Shown here: positions 46,887-54,918 of the stretch, piece after piece
How positions within the stretch are numbered: the stretch's first letter is position 1
Layout: each line of letters starts with the position of its first letter
Source of the DNA: Acidobacteriota bacterium
Lineage (GTDB): Bacteria > Acidobacteriota > Terriglobia > Bryobacterales > Bryobacteraceae
DNA: 64,000 nucleotides
Assembly (NCBI GenBank): GCA_016213775.1
Contig: JACQZR010000302.1
Span: forward strand, 1 to 64,000
Direction: 5' to 3'
Translations under genes and position numbers: made by a program
Notes under the pieces: generated by a model
What the model saw: the letters and a program-made list of their open reading frames with translations, nothing else
Databases searched by the model: none
What the model was told of the DNA's origin: nothing

Positions 46887-48143
46887 CTATTGCGGCAGCC
46901 CTTCGACACTGGTGACGAGCTTTCCGATGACTCGCACCTGGAAGCGTCCATCGTCGCCAACGCCATCCACTTCCGAGGGCGATTCGCGGGTCACTTCGAA
47001 CTTCTTCCACTTGTGTTGCAGCACACGCCGGTAGAGTTGCATGAAGCGCAGGGCATTGTCCTCCGTCTCCCATTCGCTCGCATACTGGAGCACCGCCCGA
47101 TTGGCTTTGCGGTTCTCCATGATGCGATACTGCGCGCCGCGCCAGTACTGGGCGAACACGGCCTCTTCACTGGTGGTGTGCAGTTGCAGCATGATGTTGT
47201 GATCGAACTCGCCGACACCGCCGCCCACAAGCCCTCGATAGCCTTTCAGCTTCACCTTCGGAAGTTCGGGCTGAGTGGGAACCACCTTCTTAAAGTATTT
47301 TTCCGGGTGGATGATCTGCTGGGCGCTCTGCGGAGGATTACGGAACACCTCGGCGAAGCCCTGATTGCCGTACTTCATGATCACGGCTTGCTGGAAGCTG
47401 AATCCCTTGGTGTAGGGGAAAATGAGCGACTCTTTCAGGTAGAGCGGAGCGGAATCGAAGACCGGGAATGCCCCCGCGCCCGGGGAGTTGTTCATCTGAT
47501 TCATCATGTCGGCCATAGTGTCAGCCTTGCGCAACGAGGTGCCTACTTTGAAAAGCATGTATTCGGTCATCAGCCAGGTGGCTTGGCCTTCCATCACGGC
47601 CTGACGCGCGACGGCCATGTCATCGCTCTTGCCTTTGATGATGTACTTGCCGAGGTTGAAGTGTTCGTCGGCGAGGGCGTGCGCCAGTTCATGGACAAGG
47701 ACCGCGCGGTCGTTCATGGAAGCGTTGCTGTCCATAACGAAGAGCTTCTTCTTCTTGTAGTCGTAGAATGCGGCGGCCTGTTCGGTGAGCAGGTCGACAG
47801 TAGTTTTCCGCAGATCGAACTCCTGGGGAACGAGGCCGAGTTTCTTGAGTGTCAGTTCTTCCGCGCGGATCTCTTCCGGCTTAACGGCTTCCTTCAACCG
47901 CTCTTCCAGGAACTTGCGAAGCCCGTCTTTGTTGATGGTATCGGAGGCGACCCGGCGCCTCATCTTGAGACCCGTGATCTCGGAGAGATCTTTCATGATC
48001 TCTTCGATCTCGCGAAACAGCTCAGGCTTGGGTGCGGAAGTGGACTCCACGGCGGGAGCGGTTTGCCCCGCCGCAATCCACAGACCTACCGTAACGAATA
48101 GAGCGATCAGACGGCGCAAACTTCCTCCTGTTCCTTTACCCAT
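46887..48143 (-). CDS. Exported metalloprotease-like protein (HELAH)
   Basis: The 418-residue product has an N-terminal hydrophobic segment (LRRLIALFVTVGLWIAAGQ), likely a signal or anchor, and a zinc-binding motif HELAH in RAVLVHELAHALADEHFNLG. MEGQATWLMTEYMLF about 50 residues later may give the third ligand, as in gluzincins. The sequence around it (KKKLFVMDSNASMNDRAVLV) and LKESLIFPYTKGFSFQQAVI recall secreted bacterial peptidases of unknown subfamily. The start at 48143 overlaps the last 37 bases of the MFS gene, so the two are probably cotranscribed. The substrate is unknown. Confidence 0.7.
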   Translation of the reverse strand: MGKGTGGSLRRLIALFVTVGLWIAAGQTAPAVESTSAPKPELFREIEEIMKDLSEITGLKMRRRVASDTINKDGLRKFLEERLKEAVKPEEIRAEELTLKKLGLVPQEFDLRKTTVDLLTEQAAAFYDYKKKKLFVMDSNASMNDRAVLVHELAHALADEHFNLGKYIIKGKSDDMAVARQAVMEGQATWLMTEYMLFKVGTSLRKADTMADMMNQMNNSPGAGAFPVFDSAPLYLKESLIFPYTKGFSFQQAVIMKYGNQGFAEVFRNPPQSAQQIIHPEKYFKKVVPTQPELPKVKLKGYRGLVGGGVGEFDHNIMLQLHTTSEEAVFAQYWRGAQYRIMENRKANRAVLQYASEWETEDNALRFMQLYRRVLQHKWKKFEVTRESPSEVDGVGDDGRFQVRVIGKLVTSVEGLPQ

Positions 48144-49336
48144 TTCCTGAACCCGGGCATGGCGAATCGAAAAGCCACTGCTCCGGCGAGACATACAATG
48201 GCCGCTGCCAGGATAATCGCGCGTGGGCCAAAGCGCGAGGCGAGGAATCCCGCTGCCAGACTGCTGAAGGGCAGCGCGCCCGTCACCACCATCGAGTAGA
48301 GCGCCGTCATCCGCCCGCGATATTCATCGGGAATGATGGACTGTGTAAGGGAGTTGCCACCCGCATTCTGTCGCATCACCGCATAGCCAATTACCGGCAT
48401 CACGGCCAATGAAAAATAGTAGGACGTCGAAAGCGCGAAGGCCGTTAGCGCGAATCCCATGGCGAGTGTGCTGACGGCGACGACGCTGGGCAATTCTCCG
48501 ATGCCTTTGTGACTGGCAAGGCCGACCACTCCGATCACAGCGCCGAACCCCATCGCGCCGATGAGCACGCCGAGTCCCTGCGAACCTTTGTGAAAAATGC
48601 CATCGGCGAAGAACGGCATCAATGCCAGCATCGGACCATAGCCGAGGTTCATCAGCGCGCTCATGCCGAAGAGCGTGCGCAGTTGCGGGCGCTCCCAGAA
48701 GTAATGAAAGCCGTCGAGCATGCCGCTGCTCTTCGAGCTATCGGCGTTGATACGCTCGGGATGATTCATCAGCAGCAGGCAGACCACCATTGCCACAAAG
48801 CTGAAGCCGTTGATGAGGAAGCAAACAGCCTCGCCGAAAGCCGCCACCACGATACCGGCGAGCGAGGGACCAATGATGCGGGAAGCATTAAAGATGGCGG
48901 AGTTGAGCGAGATGGCGCTGATGAGATCGGCCTTGCCCACCATGCCGACGAACAGCGATTGCCGCCCTGGTATGTCGAATGCGTTGAGCACTCCCAACCA
49001 CACCGACAGCAGCAGAACATGCGTTGTCGTGACGCGGTTCGTGTAAGTGAGCCACGCCAGCAGTACAGCTTGCACGATAGCGAGCGTCTGCGCAATGGCA
49101 ACGACGCGGCGGCGCGGAAAATGATCGACGGCCCATCCGCCGAGAGGGCTCAGCAACAACACCGGAGCGTGCGTGGCGAAGACCGTCAGCCCGAGCAGCC
49201 ACTCCGATTTCGTGAGCCGGTACATGAGCCAGCTTTGCGCCACACTCTGCATCCACGTCCCGGCGAGCGAAACCAGTTGCCCGGTGGCGTAGAGACGAAA
49301 GTCGCGGTGTCGGAGTGCGCGGAAGGATTCCCTCAT
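48107..49336 (-). CDS. MFS transporter (EntS/enterobactin exporter-like)
   Basis: The 409-residue product begins MRESFRALRHRDFRLYATGQ and shows about twelve hydrophobic helices with the MFS loop GLTVFATHAPVLLLSPLGGW and AVDHFPRRRVVAIAQTLAIV in the first half. This subgroup includes siderophore and drug exporters, driven by the proton gradient. ATG 49336 is chosen over 49501 because the family N-terminus begins there. It overlaps the divergent hydrolase frame and is followed by the metalloprotease gene (37-base overlap). The substrate is not predictable. Confidence 0.82.
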   Translation of the reverse strand: MRESFRALRHRDFRLYATGQLVSLAGTWMQSVAQSWLMYRLTKSEWLLGLTVFATHAPVLLLSPLGGWAVDHFPRRRVVAIAQTLAIVQAVLLAWLTYTNRVTTTHVLLLSVWLGVLNAFDIPGRQSLFVGMVGKADLISAISLNSAIFNASRIIGPSLAGIVVAAFGEAVCFLINGFSFVAMVVCLLLMNHPERINADSSKSSGMLDGFHYFWERPQLRTLFGMSALMNLGYGPMLALMPFFADGIFHKGSQGLGVLIGAMGFGAVIGVVGLASHKGIGELPSVVAVSTLAMGFALTAFALSTSYYFSLAVMPVIGYAVMRQNAGGNSLTQSIIPDEYRGRMTALYSMVVTGALPFSSLAAGFLASRFGPRAIILAAAIVCLAGAVAFRFAMPGFRKWVKEQEEVCAV

Positions 49337-49397
49337 GTTCGGCGGGCTTACTTCCAGAATAGCCGCTTGGCGCGCCATCTGCGATATAACGGTATCC

Positions 49398-51491
49398 GTG
49401 CGCAGAGCCATCCTTATCCTTCCTTTTGTGTTCCTGCTGGGCGTGGCCATTCGCTCACCGCGAACGGTTGCCGGACAGGGCGCGGTATCGCATTCGCTCA
49501 CTGGTCATGAGGAGATGACGTTTTGGACCCACCGGCGCGGGCTGGAACAGCTCGATTTTTCCGGCGAGGTGGGGTTCGGCGACATGGCCCGGCTGCTGCT
49601 GCGACGGCGCGAGAATACATATCGGCTCACCGAACTGCGCGACCGGTTCACGTTTCGCACCGTCAATATGGCGAAGCTCTCCACGCCCGATGTGTTTCGT
49701 CTGCGCGTCACCGATCGCGGGCTGGTGTGGCTCAACCGGCCGGAGCGCTACGTGGCGTTCGCCGGACGTGTGTTGAACGTCCCGATGATCATCGAGAACG
49801 CCACCGCGAATGAAGCCACAGTGGACGCGGCGCTTGAGGCGAACCGTCACACGGTGAAGGTGGCGGCGGGCAAATCGTCGGGGCTGTTGTTCAAATGGGT
49901 GGAGCGTACGCCGTCACCCGCGCGCGCGCTGCTGGAAGTGAAGCACAAGGATTCCACCCTGAACGCGCTCGTCCACATGGACAACAGGCCGCCGGCGCGA
50001 CTGCGGGTGAAGATCGTCGATGAGAACGGCCAGCCTTCCGCCGCGCGCGTGTACGTCACCGGAGCGGACGGGCTATCTTATGTGCCCAAGGGCAGCGTGC
50101 CGCGCATCACCGCCATGAGCGCCGAGTATTTCTTTCACAGCGGCGGGACGTTTCAGATGGAGATGCCCGCGGGGTTCACGCGCATTGAAGCCACGCGCGG
50201 GCTGGAGTACGAACTGGCGTCGGCGGAAGTGAGTCTGCAGCGCGACAACGATGAGGAGATTACGCTGCGTCTGAAGCGGTGGTCCGACATGTCGCGCGAC
50301 GGATGGTGGTCGTCCGATTCGCACATCCATATGAACTACACCGCGCCGCATCATCAGGTGATGACGCCGGAGGACATGCGTCTGCTCACATTGGGCGAGG
50401 ATCTGCACGTTCCCAATTTCCTGGTGGCCAACAGCGGCGGCGAGTTCATTCACGATGAGCAGTATTTTGAAGCGAAGCCGCACGCGCTTTCCGATGCGCG
50501 CCACATCCTTTATTGGAACGAGGAATTCCGCAATTCCGGGCCGTACGGTCATATCGCGTTCTATGGGCTGAAGAGCCTGGTCCGGCCATTCTACACCGGC
50601 TTCCGCAATACTCCCTACCCTGACGACTACCCCGCGAATTATGCCGCGGCAAAGGCAGGGAAGGACCAGGGCGCGGCGGTGCTGTATGTGCATCCGGGTA
50701 TGTCGAGCGGTTATGACAGCGTGCTCGGCGGCGCGGGCGCCAAGGAACTTCCCGTGGATCTCGCGCTTGGCGTGATCGACGCAATGGATGTGGTGAGCAA
50801 CAACGATGAACAGGCCGGGATGGAGCTTTGGTACAAGCTGCTGAACTGCGGCTTCCGGTTGGGCATCTCCGCGGGCACCGATTCCTTTGTCAACGTCACC
50901 GATCACTACTTGCCGGGCGGGCACCGCGTGTTCGTGAAAACGCCGAACGGGCTGCGGTATGGCGATTGGGTGGAGAACTACAAACGCGGGCGGTCGTTTG
51001 CGACCAATGGGCCGGTGGTGATGATCGATGTGGAAGGCAAAGGGCCGGGCGAGGAGTTGGCCCTCGCAGCCGGTCCGCGAAAGGTGAAGGTGACGGCGCG
51101 AGTGCGGACGGCAGTGCCGCTGGATAGCTTCGCCATCGTGGTGAACGGGGTCGCTGTCGCCGCGCAACGCAATCTGGAAGGAGGCGAGCAGACGCTGACC
51201 GCCGAAGTGCCGTTGACCGCAAGCTCCTGGATTGCAGCGCGGGCAATGGGTCCGCGGCACCGGTTGGTGTTGAACGATCCGGGCGCGTTCGCGCATACGA
51301 GTCCGGTGTATGTGACGGTGGGGGGACGGAAGGTCCTGATAAGAGAGGATGCACGGTACTTCGTTGGCTGGATCGACCGGCTGAAGGAGAACACCGACCG
51401 CCGCGGGAGATTCTCCAAACCAGAGCAAAAACGCGAAGTGATGGAATTGTTTGAACGGGCGCGGAAGGTGTTTCTCGCTCTCGCGGGGTGA
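49398..51491 (+). CDS. Secreted CehA/McbA-like metallohydrolase (PHP superfamily)
   Basis: The GTG at 49398 starts a 697-residue product with a signal peptide (VRRAILILPFVFLLGVAIR). About 300 residues of beta-sandwich domains are followed by a PHP-type domain: WWSSDSHIHMNYTAPHHQVM (HxH metal site), GHIAFYGLKS, VLYVHPGMSSG and GISAGTDSFVNV. CehA/McbA enzymes hydrolyse carbaryl esters and related compounds; in soil bacteria the natural substrate is unknown. An ATG at 49335 overlaps the MFS start in the opposite direction and would put 21 extra residues before the signal, so GTG 49398 is favoured. A perfect stem-loop follows the stop. Confidence 0.75.
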   Translation: MRRAILILPFVFLLGVAIRSPRTVAGQGAVSHSLTGHEEMTFWTHRRGLEQLDFSGEVGFGDMARLLLRRRENTYRLTELRDRFTFRTVNMAKLSTPDVFRLRVTDRGLVWLNRPERYVAFAGRVLNVPMIIENATANEATVDAALEANRHTVKVAAGKSSGLLFKWVERTPSPARALLEVKHKDSTLNALVHMDNRPPARLRVKIVDENGQPSAARVYVTGADGLSYVPKGSVPRITAMSAEYFFHSGGTFQMEMPAGFTRIEATRGLEYELASAEVSLQRDNDEEITLRLKRWSDMSRDGWWSSDSHIHMNYTAPHHQVMTPEDMRLLTLGEDLHVPNFLVANSGGEFIHDEQYFEAKPHALSDARHILYWNEEFRNSGPYGHIAFYGLKSLVRPFYTGFRNTPYPDDYPANYAAAKAGKDQGAAVLYVHPGMSSGYDSVLGGAGAKELPVDLALGVIDAMDVVSNNDEQAGMELWYKLLNCGFRLGISAGTDSFVNVTDHYLPGGHRVFVKTPNGLRYGDWVENYKRGRSFATNGPVVMIDVEGKGPGEELALAAGPRKVKVTARVRTAVPLDSFAIVVNGVAVAAQRNLEGGEQTLTAEVPLTASSWIAARAMGPRHRLVLNDPGAFAHTSPVYVTVGGRKVLIREDARYFVGWIDRLKENTDRRGRFSKPEQKREVMELFERARKVFLALAG

Positions 51492-51515
51492 GCGTCAGCC
51501 CAGTGGCTCGCCAGG

Positions 51516-51539
51516 CGTCCGATAATCCTACATCGGACG
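51516..51539. terminator. Stem-loop downstream of the CehA/McbA-like gene
   Basis: CGTCCGAT (51516-51523) and ATCGGACG (51532-51539) form a perfect 8-bp stem around an 8-nt loop, 24 bases after the stop. There is no T-run. The 10-mer CCAGGCGTCC that overlaps its left arm recurs at 51591-51600. Confidence 0.45.
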
Positions 51540-51636
51540 ATTCTCAGACACACGGGGCGTGGAAGCAACCCCACCCGCCGCCAGGCGTCCCACAAATCGT
51601 GAACTGACCCTAAAGCACAGATAACACGGCGATCCA

Positions 51637-51652
51637 GGGAACCTGTGTTCCC
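51637..51652. promoter_or_regulatory. Dyad GGGAAC-N4-GTTCCC upstream of the Rieske/cytochrome b operon
   Basis: A perfect 6-bp inverted repeat lies 34 bp upstream of the sigma-54-type promoter match. It is a candidate binding site for the sigma-54 activator encoded at 56214-57569. Confidence 0.4.
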
Positions 51653-51685
51653 CGTTCGAACACTTGCCCCTCGGCTGCGCGGTTG

Positions 51686-51700
51686 TGGCTCTCCGCTTGC
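51686..51700 (+). promoter_or_regulatory. Sigma-54-type promoter (-24/-12) for the Rieske/cytochrome b operon
   Basis: TGGCTCTCCGCTTGC fits the consensus TGGCACG-N4-TTGC: GG and GC are 10 bases apart and both TGGC and TTGC are exact. It ends 26 bp before the Rieske ATG, placing the start site near 51712. The same locus encodes an NtrC-type activator with an intact GAFTGA motif. Confidence 0.6.
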
Positions 51701-51726
51701 CATCACCATCCGCGAAAGGAAGCTTC

Positions 51727-52215
51727 ATGGCGGAGGCCGATCCACACACCCACACTTGTCCAGATTGCCCCAATCGAACAGGAGAGACCTCAGAACGCAG
51801 ATCCTTTGTTTCCTGGCTTCTCAGCGGCGGGGTTGCGGCCTCCCTCGGCTCTTTTTTCTTCCCGGTGATCCGGTTCCTCAACCCACCGCATGTGACAGAG
51901 GCTGCAGTGAACGAAATCGCGGCGGGCAAGGCAAGCCAGATCAAACCCAATTCAGGCAGAATCGTCAAATTCGGCAACAAGCCGGCATTGCTTGTCCGTG
52001 CCACGGAAACGGAATGGAGAGCTTTCTCGGCGGTGTGCACTCACTTGAACTGCACCGTCCAATACCAGGAGTCGAGTTCGCAGATCTGGTGCGCCTGCCA
52101 TAACGGAGTTTACGATCTCAACGGCAGGGTGGTTTCCGGACCGCCCCCCAAACCGCTGGAAGAGTACGCGGTGAAGCTGCGGGGCGATGAAGTCGTGATC
52201 TCGAAACGGGCGTGA
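51727..52215 (+). CDS. Rieske iron-sulfur protein of a cytochrome bc-type complex
   Basis: The 162-residue product has a Tat-type anchor (RRSFVSWLLSGGVAASLGSF, about 24-43) and the 2Fe-2S ligands CTHLNC and CACHNG in the C-terminal domain. It takes electrons from quinol and passes them to a cytochrome c. The N-terminus has an unusual CPDC motif before the anchor. ATG 51727 follows AAGGAAG. It is the first gene of a four-gene unit (52229, 53302, 54552), and a sigma-54 promoter match lies just upstream. Confidence 0.9.
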   Translation: MAEADPHTHTCPDCPNRTGETSERRSFVSWLLSGGVAASLGSFFFPVIRFLNPPHVTEAAVNEIAAGKASQIKPNSGRIVKFGNKPALLVRATETEWRAFSAVCTHLNCTVQYQESSSQIWCACHNGVYDLNGRVVSGPPPKPLEEYAVKLRGDEVVISKRA

Positions 52216-52228
52216 CAGGGAGGGCAAT

Positions 52229-53305
52229 GTGATTGCGGAGCGAACCATCAACGTAACCTCGGCCTGGCTGCAAGACCGGCTTGGATGGCGAACACTCAAG
52301 GAGGTGGCGTCGCACAAGACCGTGCCGGTGCATTCCTCCACCCACTGGTATTACTTCGGTGGGATTTCGTTGTTCCTGTTCACCATCCAGATCATCACAG
52401 GAGTCCTGCTGCTGCTGTACTACCGTCCGACGGTTGCCGAGGCATTCGACAGCGTCCGCTTCATCATGACGAAGGTGGAATTCGGTTGGCTGATACGCTC
52501 AATCCACAGTTGGTCGGCGAATCTGCTCATCTTTATGGTGTTCGTTCACATGTTCAGTGTGATCTTTACTCACGCCTACCGTCCGCCGCGGGAATTGACG
52601 TGGGGATCGGGCATAGCGCTGCTCGGTGTGATGATGGCGTTCGGCTTTAGCGGGTATTTGCTGCCCTGGAACACCATCTCCTATTTCGCCACAAAGGTGG
52701 GAGCGGATGTGGCGGCAAGCACTCCGTTCATTGGAGAGGGATTGGGGAGGTTTCTGCGCGGAGGAGACGATGTTGCAGGCGCGACGCTCACGCGGTTCTT
52801 CGCGTTCCATGTGGCGGTGCTCCCGGCGGCAGCGATAGGTCTGCTGATGGGACATCTCCTGCTGGTCCAGAAAAACGGTATGAGCACTCCGCCGTGGATT
52901 TCCATGGAAAAGGTCCGGCAGATGCGGTTCTTCCCGAACTTCTTTTTGCGTGAACTAATGGTGTGGTATCTGGCACTCGGCGTTCTCGGCTCGCTGGCAG
53001 CCATTTTCCCTTGGGAGCTTGGTGAAAAGGCCGACCCGTTTGCGCCCGCACCCGCCGGCATCCGACCCGAATGGTACTTTCTGGCTCCGTTCTACACGTT
53101 GAAGCTCATCCCGAGCCACGTTCTTTTCATGGAAGGCGAATTACTGGGGATCTTCGGCTTTGGTCTGCTGGCGGCGCTGCTTGTGACGCTGCCGGCATGG
53201 GGAGTGCGGAAGGACGGCAGTGCAAAGACTCGCATGGTAAACGGGGCGGCCATTCTGCTGGCGTCCTATCTGGTTGTCTTCTCCATATTGGGGTACGTGA
53301 AATGA
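52229..53305 (+). CDS. Cytochrome b (fused N- and C-terminal parts) of the bc-type complex
   Basis: The 358-residue membrane protein starts with GTG 52229 (AGGGAGG upstream). It has the haem-b helices with conserved His in IHSWSANLLIFMVFVHMFSV and TRFFAFHVAVLPAAAIGLLM, and the quinol-site motif PEWYFLAPFYTLKLIP. About eight membrane helices are seen; both halves that are separate in b6f complexes are in one chain, shorter than the mitochondrial form. It oxidises quinol with the Rieske protein. Its stop overlaps the nonahaem gene start (ATGA). Confidence 0.9.
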   Translation: MIAERTINVTSAWLQDRLGWRTLKEVASHKTVPVHSSTHWYYFGGISLFLFTIQIITGVLLLLYYRPTVAEAFDSVRFIMTKVEFGWLIRSIHSWSANLLIFMVFVHMFSVIFTHAYRPPRELTWGSGIALLGVMMAFGFSGYLLPWNTISYFATKVGADVAASTPFIGEGLGRFLRGGDDVAGATLTRFFAFHVAVLPAAAIGLLMGHLLLVQKNGMSTPPWISMEKVRQMRFFPNFFLRELMVWYLALGVLGSLAAIFPWELGEKADPFAPAPAGIRPEWYFLAPFYTLKLIPSHVLFMEGELLGIFGFGLLAALLVTLPAWGVRKDGSAKTRMVNGAAILLASYLVVFSILGYVK

Positions 53306-54555
53306 GAACAATCCGCTGGTTACCGCTGCTTGCGTCAATCGCCTTGCTCCCGGCCAAGGATTCCTGCGTGGAATGTCATTCCAACCTGGATGGGAACCTG
53401 CAGCGGCCGGCTGCCTTGTTCAAGGGCGACGTCCATGCCGTGAGTCATCTGAGTTGTGCCGGCTGCCACGGAGGCGATGCAAATAGCGACGATCCCACGG
53501 TGGCCATGAGCCCCGCGAAAGGATTCCGCGGCAAGGTGGCGCGTACCGGTATACCGAAGCTGTGCGCGTCCTGCCACAGCGATCCGAACTACATGCGGAA
53601 ATACAGGCCGCAGCAGCGTGTGGATCAGTATCAGCTCTACCTCACAAGCGTTCACGGCAAGCGTCTGGAAAAAGGCGACGCGCGGGTGGCCACCTGCATC
53701 GACTGCCACAGCGTGCACGATATCCGCGCGGTGAAGGATGCGGCTGCTCCCGTACACCCGTTGAAACTTCCGGCCACATGCGGACATTGCCACGCCGACG
53801 CCGCCCGCATGGCTTCCTACAAAATCCCCACCACTCAACTGGAAGAGTATCGCGGCAGCGTGCATTGGGAGGCTCTCACCAAGCGCGGCGACCTGTCCGC
53901 GCCCAACTGCGCTTCCTGCCACGGGAATCACGGGGCCAAGCCGCCCAACGTCGAGTCGGTGGCGGCGGTCTGCGGCAGTTGTCACGTATTGCACGAGAAG
54001 TTCTTTGCCCAGAGCGTTCACAACGCGGCGTTTCCCTCAGGCCAGGGCGGAGGCTGCATGGTGTGTCACAGCAATCATGGGATTCACAAGCCATCCACGG
54101 CGATGCTGGCAGGCAAGGACGCTGTCTGCAGCCAGTGCCATGAGGCCGATTCCAACGGCGGAAAGATGGCGGTGCAAGCGGCACGACGGCTCGACGGCCT
54201 CGCCAACGCCCTCCAGGTCTCCGAACAGCAGTTGGCTCTTGCGGATAAGTTCGGCATGGATATTGCCGAGGCTCAGTTGCGACTGATAGAAGGCAAGGAG
54301 AGCCTCATCAAGGCGCGGCTGGCATTACATTCCTTTGAGGAGCAGGAAGTGGGCAAGCCCGTGGATGCAGGCCTGCTGATTGCGAAGGAGACGAAAGCCG
54401 CCGCTGACGCCGCCCTGCACGAAAAAGATGTGCGGCGCATCGGCCTTGCGGCCTCCGTGCTGTTCATTGCTGTTTCGATCCTGGCGCTCTGGTTCCTGAT
54501 CCGCAGGATCGAGACGAACGGGAGCGCAACTTTAACCAGGAGAACAATCCTATGA
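53302..54555 (+). CDS. Membrane-anchored nonahaem cytochrome c
   Basis: The 417-residue product has a signal peptide (MRTIRWLPLLASIALLPA) and nine CXXCH motifs: CVECH, CAGCH, CASCH, CIDCH, CGHCH, CASCH, CGSCH, CMVCH and CSQCH, all in the first 285 residues. A helical region follows (about 290-370) and then a C-terminal membrane helix (IGLAASVLFIAVSILALWFL). It would replace the cytochrome c1 or f subunit as electron acceptor of the Rieske/cytochrome b pair. The start overlaps the cytochrome b stop; the frame upstream to 53071 is only a shadow of that gene. It is coupled to the monohaem gene downstream by ATGA. Confidence 0.88.
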   Translation: MRTIRWLPLLASIALLPAKDSCVECHSNLDGNLQRPAALFKGDVHAVSHLSCAGCHGGDANSDDPTVAMSPAKGFRGKVARTGIPKLCASCHSDPNYMRKYRPQQRVDQYQLYLTSVHGKRLEKGDARVATCIDCHSVHDIRAVKDAAAPVHPLKLPATCGHCHADAARMASYKIPTTQLEEYRGSVHWEALTKRGDLSAPNCASCHGNHGAKPPNVESVAAVCGSCHVLHEKFFAQSVHNAAFPSGQGGGCMVCHSNHGIHKPSTAMLAGKDAVCSQCHEADSNGGKMAVQAARRLDGLANALQVSEQQLALADKFGMDIAEAQLRLIEGKESLIKARLALHSFEEQEVGKPVDAGLLIAKETKAAADAALHEKDVRRIGLAASVLFIAVSILALWFLIRRIETNGSATLTRRTIL

Positions 54556-54872
54556 AATCATTCTTTCTTCGCCATCTTCCGTTGGCGGCCTTCATCACAA
54601 CCGCGGCGCTTGCGGGCGCTCCCGAGGGGAAGACCCTGTACGCTTCCAAGTGCCAGGGATGCCACGGACCGAATGGCGAAGGCAAAGACGCCATCGCCAA
54701 GATGTTCAAGGTGACGATGCAACCCTTGTCATCGAAGGAAGTGCAGGCCAAATCAGATGCCGACATCAAGAAGGCGATCACCACTGGACAAGGGAAGATG
54801 AAGCCCGTCCCGGGTTTGAGCGGAAGCCAAGTGGCCGATCTGGTTGCCCACATGCGAACGTTGAAGAAATGA
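54552..54872 (+). CDS. Small periplasmic monohaem cytochrome c
   Basis: The 106-residue product has a signal peptide (MKSFFLRHLPLAAFITTAAL) and one haem motif in SKCQGCHGPNGEGKDAIAKM, with axial Met candidates near the C-terminus (GKMKPVPGLSGSQVADLVAH). It overlaps the nonahaem gene stop by four bases. It is the likely soluble electron carrier that takes electrons from the bc-type complex to a terminal oxidase or reductase not in this window. Confidence 0.85.
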   Translation: MKSFFLRHLPLAAFITTAALAGAPEGKTLYASKCQGCHGPNGEGKDAIAKMFKVTMQPLSSKEVQAKSDADIKKAITTGQGKMKPVPGLSGSQVADLVAHMRTLKK

Positions 54873-54918
54873 AGTGATAAGATAGCCGCCGTGTTCGATC
54901 AACGCGGCGGAGTCCACT

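Noticed and set aside
49335-49397. ATG start for the CehA/McbA-like gene at 49335
   Set aside because: It overlaps the start codon of the divergent MFS gene and adds a non-signal leader before the hydrophobic segment.
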